From Christensenellaceae bacterium (GTDB lineage: Bacteria; Bacillota; Clostridia; Christensenellales; CAG-138): a stretch of 64,000 nt of DNA. Shown here one piece after another: positions 60,421 through 64,000 of this stretch. The DNA lies in contig JAISKB010000014.1 of NCBI GenBank assembly GCA_031261085.1, forward strand, positions 79,662-143,661, written 5' to 3'. The position numbers and the translations under genes were made by a program. The notes under the pieces are model-generated. The model made no database searches. It saw only the letters and a program-made list of their open reading frames with translations, and was not told the origin of the DNA. Every line of letters starts with the position of its first letter. The stretch's first letter is position 1.

Positions 60421-63400
60421 GCGCCATGCAGTGGACACCGGCGCAGCGGCGCGCCATAGAGGCCGGGGGCAACCTGCTGGTATCGGCGGCGGCGGGCAGC
60501 GGCAAAACGGCGGTGCTTACCGAACGCATCGCCCGCTTGGTTTGCGAGGGCTGTGATATAGACGCGCTGCTGGTCGTCACCTTTACGCGGGCGGCGGCGG
60601 CGGAGATGAAAAAGCGCATTGCCGCGCGGCTGTGCGCGCTGGCTGAGGAGGCCGAGGATACGGCGCTCTCCGCCCGCCTGCTCCACGCGGCGGCGGGCAT
60701 GGGGCGGGCCAATATTTCGACCATCGACGCGTTTTGCACGCATGTGCTAAAGCGGCACTTTCATACGGCGGGGCTGGATCCGGCCTTCCGCGCGGCGGAG
60801 GAAGCCGAGGCCGAGGCGCTCCGCGCCCAAACGATGGATACGCTGTTGGAAGAAAGCTATGCCGCGCCCAGCTTCCAAGCCTTGGTAGAGCTGTTCCCCA
60901 GCGAGGAAGCGTTTATCGAGAACGTCTTTAGGCTATACGCGTTTTTGTGCGCGCAGCCCAACAGAGAGGGCTGGCTGCAAACCGCCATAGAGGCCTATGC
61001 CCTGCCCGAGGCCGAGCTGGCGCAAGCCCCGGCGCTGCGGGCGTATGTGGAGGCGGCGCAGCGCGCGGTGGCCGCCCGGGTGGATGCGCTATCCACCCTG
61101 CGGGATGCCGCGGCCGAGGCGGGGTATACCACGGTGGCGCAAACGCTGGATGCGGAGCTTGCGCAGCTGCGCGCGCTGCTGCTCCCGGCGGAATACGCCG
61201 TGTATGCGGCCCGCCTAGCTAGCGTGGGATTTGGCCGGCTGACGTGGCCCCGGGGCACAGCCGAAGGGGAAAAAGACGCGATAAAAGCCGCGCGCACCGC
61301 GGTTAAGGAGCTGGTTAAAGAGCAGAGCGCGGCGTTTCAAACGCCGCTGGGCGAGCATGCCGCGCTGTTGCACGCGCTGCACCCTCACATGCGGGCGCTG
61401 GGCGATTTTATGCTGCGGTTCGATGCGCTCTACGCCGAGGCCAAGCGCGAGGCGGGCTTGATAGACTATGCCGATATGGAGCACCTCGCGCTCATGCTGC
61501 TGCAAAACGCGGCTATCGCCGCCGAGTACCAAACCAAATTCCGCTATGTTTTTGTGGATGAGTATCAGGATATCAACCCCGTGCAGGAATGCATTTTAAA
61601 CGCGCTGCGCCGGGAGGATAACCTGTTTTTGGTAGGGGATGTGAAGCAGTCCATCTATCGCTTCCGCATGGCGGAGCCCGGCATATTTATGGAAAAACGC
61701 CGGGCCTTTGCGGGGGAGGCGGGTGAGAATATCGACCTAAACGCAAACTTCCGCTCCGCCGACGCGGTGATAGGCACGGTGAACGCCGTGTTTTCGCAAG
61801 CCATGCACGAGGAGGTGGGCGGCATCGCCTACGATGCCGACGCCGCGCTGGCGAAGGGGCGCGCGGACGCCCTTATTGGCCGCGCCGAGCTGCATATCAT
61901 AGAGCAGCAGGCGCAGCCCGCGGCGGATAGCAAGGATGACGACCAAGAGGCGGGCGCGCTCACCCAGCTGCAGGCCGCTGAGGCCGAGGCGCGGGTGGCG
62001 GCGGCCCGCATACGCAGCTTGGTGGGCGAGCCTTATGCCGACCCGCGCACCGGGGCGGTGCGGCCGCTGCGCTATAGCGATATCGTGGTGCTGCACGGCG
62101 CGCCCAAGCGCGTGGCCGAGCTGTGGGTGCAAACGCTGGCGCGGGAGGGCGTGCCGGCGTTTGCCGAGGTGACCGGCGGCTATTTTGACGCGGTGGAGGT
62201 GCAGGTGCTTTTAAACCTGCTGCGCCTGCTCGATAACCGGCGGCAGGATATACCCCTGCTCAGCGTGCTGCGCAGCCCCATAGGCGGGTGGGAAACCGAG
62301 GAGCTGATTTCGCTTCGGGCGGATTACCCCGCCTTAAGCTGCTATGAATCGCTGCTCGCCTGCGCCGCCTACGATACCCCGCTGGGCGCCAAGGCCGCCG
62401 GGTTTTTACAAAAATTGGAAGCGTGGCAAAATCAGGCGGCGCTGCGCGCCCTGCCGGATTTGGTGGCGCTGCTGCTATCCAGTACCGGGTATGCCCGCTT
62501 TGTGCGCGCGCTGCCCGGCGGCGCGGCCCGCAAGGGGAACCTGGATGCGCTGGTGCAAAGCGCCGAAACCTATGCCCGCAGCGGCCATGGCCTGGCCGGA
62601 TTTTTGCGGTTTATGGACCGCATAAAGGATACCGGGCGCATGGGTACGGCGCAGGTGGGCAGCGCCGATGTGGTGCGAGTGCTATCCATACACAAGAGCA
62701 AGGGGCTGGAGTTCCCCGTGGTTATTTTGGCGGGGCTGCACCGGCAGTTCAACGCGGCGGACCGCCATGCCGAGCTGGTGATGGATGCAGCCCTGGGCCT
62801 TGGCATAAAGCCCATACTGCGCAACACGCGGCGGGCTACGCTATACCATGCGGGCATAGCGGCCCAAGGCTGGCTTATGAACGTGGCGGAGCAGACCCGC
62901 GTGCTGTATGTGGGCATGACCCGCGCCGCCGACCAGCTGATACTGCTGTGCGCCGTGCGGGATATAGACGCCGCGCTCAAAAAGCATATCGTGCCGCTAT
63001 CCCCGGCCCGCAGCGCCGCGGCGACGCGGTTTTCGGACTGGGTGCTGGGCTCCGCACTGCATATGCCGGCGGGCAACGCAGCCCGGGAACGGCTGGGTTT
63101 ATTACCCCTTATGGGCGAGCCCGCACTGCAGGTATATTTGCACGAGGGCGTGCGCAAAGGGGGGCAAAGCGGCGTGCTGCCGCAGGAGGCCTACCGCGCG
63201 TTTACAATCCGCAAAAAAGAGGGCGACCCCCGGCTGGAGGCCGCGCTGCGCTGGCAATACTCGCATTTGGAGGATACCCGATTGCCCAGCCGGGTAAGCG
63301 TATCCGGCCTGAGCGGCGAAGCGCCCGCGCTGCCGCAGTACCCGGCGTTTTTGCAGGATAAGCTCCCGCCGGATGCCGCCGAACGGGGCACCGCGGCGCA

Positions 63401-63881
63401 CTTGCTGCTGCAGCGGGTGCCGTTTGCGCCGCACGATGCCCAAACTTTGCGCGCTGAGGTGGAGGCGCTGGTTCAAACCGGCGCGCTCACACGGGCGCAG
63501 GCTTCCACCATATATTTGCCCGGCATACTAAAATTCTTCGCAGGAGGGATTTGGAGCCGCGCGCTGGCGGCCGCGCGCAGGGAGCGCGAGCTGGAATTCA
63601 ACTGCCGCCTGCCCGCCTGCGCGGTGTTGCCGGGCGTGCAGTCAAACGAAACCGTGCTGCTGCAGGGCGTGATAGATTGCTGCTTTATGGAAGAGGGGCA
63701 GTGGGTATTGCTCGATTATAAAACGGATTTTGTGCCGCCCGGCGCCAACGCCGCGCGCGTTGCCCGGCGTCACGCGCGCCAGCTCGAGCTGTATGCGCTC
63801 TCGCTCGAACGGATGACGGGCTGCGCGGTGAAGGAAAAGTATATCGTACTGCTGCGCACCGGGGAAGTTGTGGAGATATGA
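60417..63881 (+). CDS. addA: ATP-dependent helicase/nuclease subunit A
   Basis: A 1154 aa UvrD-like helicase with a C-terminal RecB-type nuclease domain. Walker A is AAAGSGKTAVLTERIA near 22, motif Ia VTFTRAAAAEMKKRI near 54, Walker B VFVDEYQDINPVQ near 379, motif VGDVKQSIYRFR near 404 and VLSIHKSKGLEFPVV near 756. The nuclease centre LLDYKTDFVPPG is near 1098. Together with AddB it replaces RecBCD in Firmicutes. Length is slightly below the usual 1200 or so residues. Confidence 0.96.
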   Translation: MSAMQWTPAQRRAIEAGGNLLVSAAAGSGKTAVLTERIARLVCEGCDIDALLVVTFTRAAAAEMKKRIAARLCALAEEAEDTALSARLLHAAAGMGRANISTIDAFCTHVLKRHFHTAGLDPAFRAAEEAEAEALRAQTMDTLLEESYAAPSFQALVELFPSEEAFIENVFRLYAFLCAQPNREGWLQTAIEAYALPEAELAQAPALRAYVEAAQRAVAARVDALSTLRDAAAEAGYTTVAQTLDAELAQLRALLLPAEYAVYAARLASVGFGRLTWPRGTAEGEKDAIKAARTAVKELVKEQSAAFQTPLGEHAALLHALHPHMRALGDFMLRFDALYAEAKREAGLIDYADMEHLALMLLQNAAIAAEYQTKFRYVFVDEYQDINPVQECILNALRREDNLFLVGDVKQSIYRFRMAEPGIFMEKRRAFAGEAGENIDLNANFRSADAVIGTVNAVFSQAMHEEVGGIAYDADAALAKGRADALIGRAELHIIEQQAQPAADSKDDDQEAGALTQLQAAEAEARVAAARIRSLVGEPYADPRTGAVRPLRYSDIVVLHGAPKRVAELWVQTLAREGVPAFAEVTGGYFDAVEVQVLLNLLRLLDNRRQDIPLLSVLRSPIGGWETEELISLRADYPALSCYESLLACAAYDTPLGAKAAGFLQKLEAWQNQAALRALPDLVALLLSSTGYARFVRALPGGAARKGNLDALVQSAETYARSGHGLAGFLRFMDRIKDTGRMGTAQVGSADVVRVLSIHKSKGLEFPVVILAGLHRQFNAADRHAELVMDAALGLGIKPILRNTRRATLYHAGIAAQGWLMNVAEQTRVLYVGMTRAADQLILLCAVRDIDAALKKHIVPLSPARSAAATRFSDWVLGSALHMPAGNAARERLGLLPLMGEPALQVYLHEGVRKGGQSGVLPQEAYRAFTIRKKEGDPRLEAALRWQYSHLEDTRLPSRVSVSGLSGEAPALPQYPAFLQDKLPPDAAERGTAAHLLLQRVPFAPHDAQTLRAEVEALVQTGALTRAQASTIYLPGILKFFAGGIWSRALAAARRERELEFNCRLPACAVLPGVQSNETVLLQGVIDCCFMEEGQWVLLDYKTDFVPPGANAARVARRHARQLELYALSLERMTGCAVKEKYIVLLRTGEVVEI

Positions 63882-63903
63882 GAGCGTTTTGGGGAGCGTT
63901 TTC

Positions 63904-63954
63904 GCGGGGACCCCGGTCCCCGCACCCCGGCTGGGGACGGGGCGCCGTCCCCAG
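63904..63954. repeat. Two adjacent GC-rich palindromes after addA
   Basis: GCGGGGACC-CC-GGTCCCCGC (63904-63923) and CTGGGGACGG-GGCG-CCGTCCCCAG (63931-63954). They follow the addA stop by 22 bases without a T tract, so they may act as a transcription barrier or belong to the dispersed palindromes noted elsewhere. Confidence 0.5.
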
Positions 63955-64000
63955 ACCCCTTCGCATGGTAGAGAGAAGTTTATTTTAGGAGAATATTTAG

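Overview
The window looks like the chromosome of an anaerobic, amino-acid- and purine-fermenting member of the Firmicutes (class Clostridia; order not resolved). Supporting signs are a complete selenocysteine-decoding set except selD (tRNA-Sec, SelA, SelB), two in-frame-UGA selenoprotein genes of the glycine/sarcosine/betaine reductase family, AddAB rather than RecBCD, a lysine riboswitch, PepV, YitT and UppP. Third codon positions are GC-rich, yet the Ile codon AUA is used freely. No phage, IS element, rRNA or CRISPR array was seen.

Layout. (1) 1-5.4 kb: the start of a lysine riboswitch reading off the left edge, an M20 amidohydrolase, a DUF1538 permease with a double PII-like protein, and the beta plus a tiny gamma-like subunit of a Na+-pumping decarboxylase. 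(2) 5.4-19.7 kb: housekeeping and accessory genes, namely VOC, AraC, SH3-transglutaminase, GNAT, a molybdate ABC transporter with a MoeA-like protein, UppP, YitT, PepV, VanZ, an alanine/Na+ symporter and a lipoprotein. (3) 19.8-47.0 kb, all on the minus strand: a large catabolic island. In transcription order: hydantoinase HyuA-HyuB, an opine-type dehydrogenase, a YgeW-like carbamoyltransferase, a PreA-like dehydrogenase, an SsnA-like amidohydrolase, ADP-forming acyl-CoA synthetase alpha, indolepyruvate:ferredoxin oxidoreductase alpha and beta, acyl-CoA synthetase beta, a three-subunit xanthine-dehydrogenase-type molybdenum hydroxylase, aldehyde dehydrogenase, a selenoprotein GrdB-like and a GrdE-like subunit, two alcohol dehydrogenases, an APC permease, RibF and a class I aldolase. 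(4) 47.0-51.1 kb: tRNA-Sec, selB and selA, with two copies of an unidentified structured RNA element flanking the tRNA. (5) 51.1-56.4 kb, plus strand: trxB, trxA, grdA (selenoprotein), grdC, grdD. (6) 56.4-64 kb: thpR, addB, addA.

How the parts could fit (inference). The island resembles a Stickland-type pathway for N-heterocycles such as purines or hydantoins. Molybdenum uptake and the MoeA-like protein would supply the hydroxylase. SsnA, PreA and HyuAB would deaminate, reduce and open rings. The carbamoyltransferase could recover carbamoyl phosphate. IorAB with the ADP-forming synthetase would make ATP from a 2-oxoacid. The GrdB/GrdE-like pair would act as the electron-accepting reductase, served by thioredoxin, GrdA and GrdCD from the neighbouring operon. 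The GrdE-like subunit lacks the cysteine that becomes the pyruvoyl group in glycine reductase, so its substrate is probably not glycine and remains unknown.

The most interesting items are that variant reductase and its metabolic context, and the paired RNA elements around tRNA-Sec, which show compensatory base changes and alternative pairing partners.
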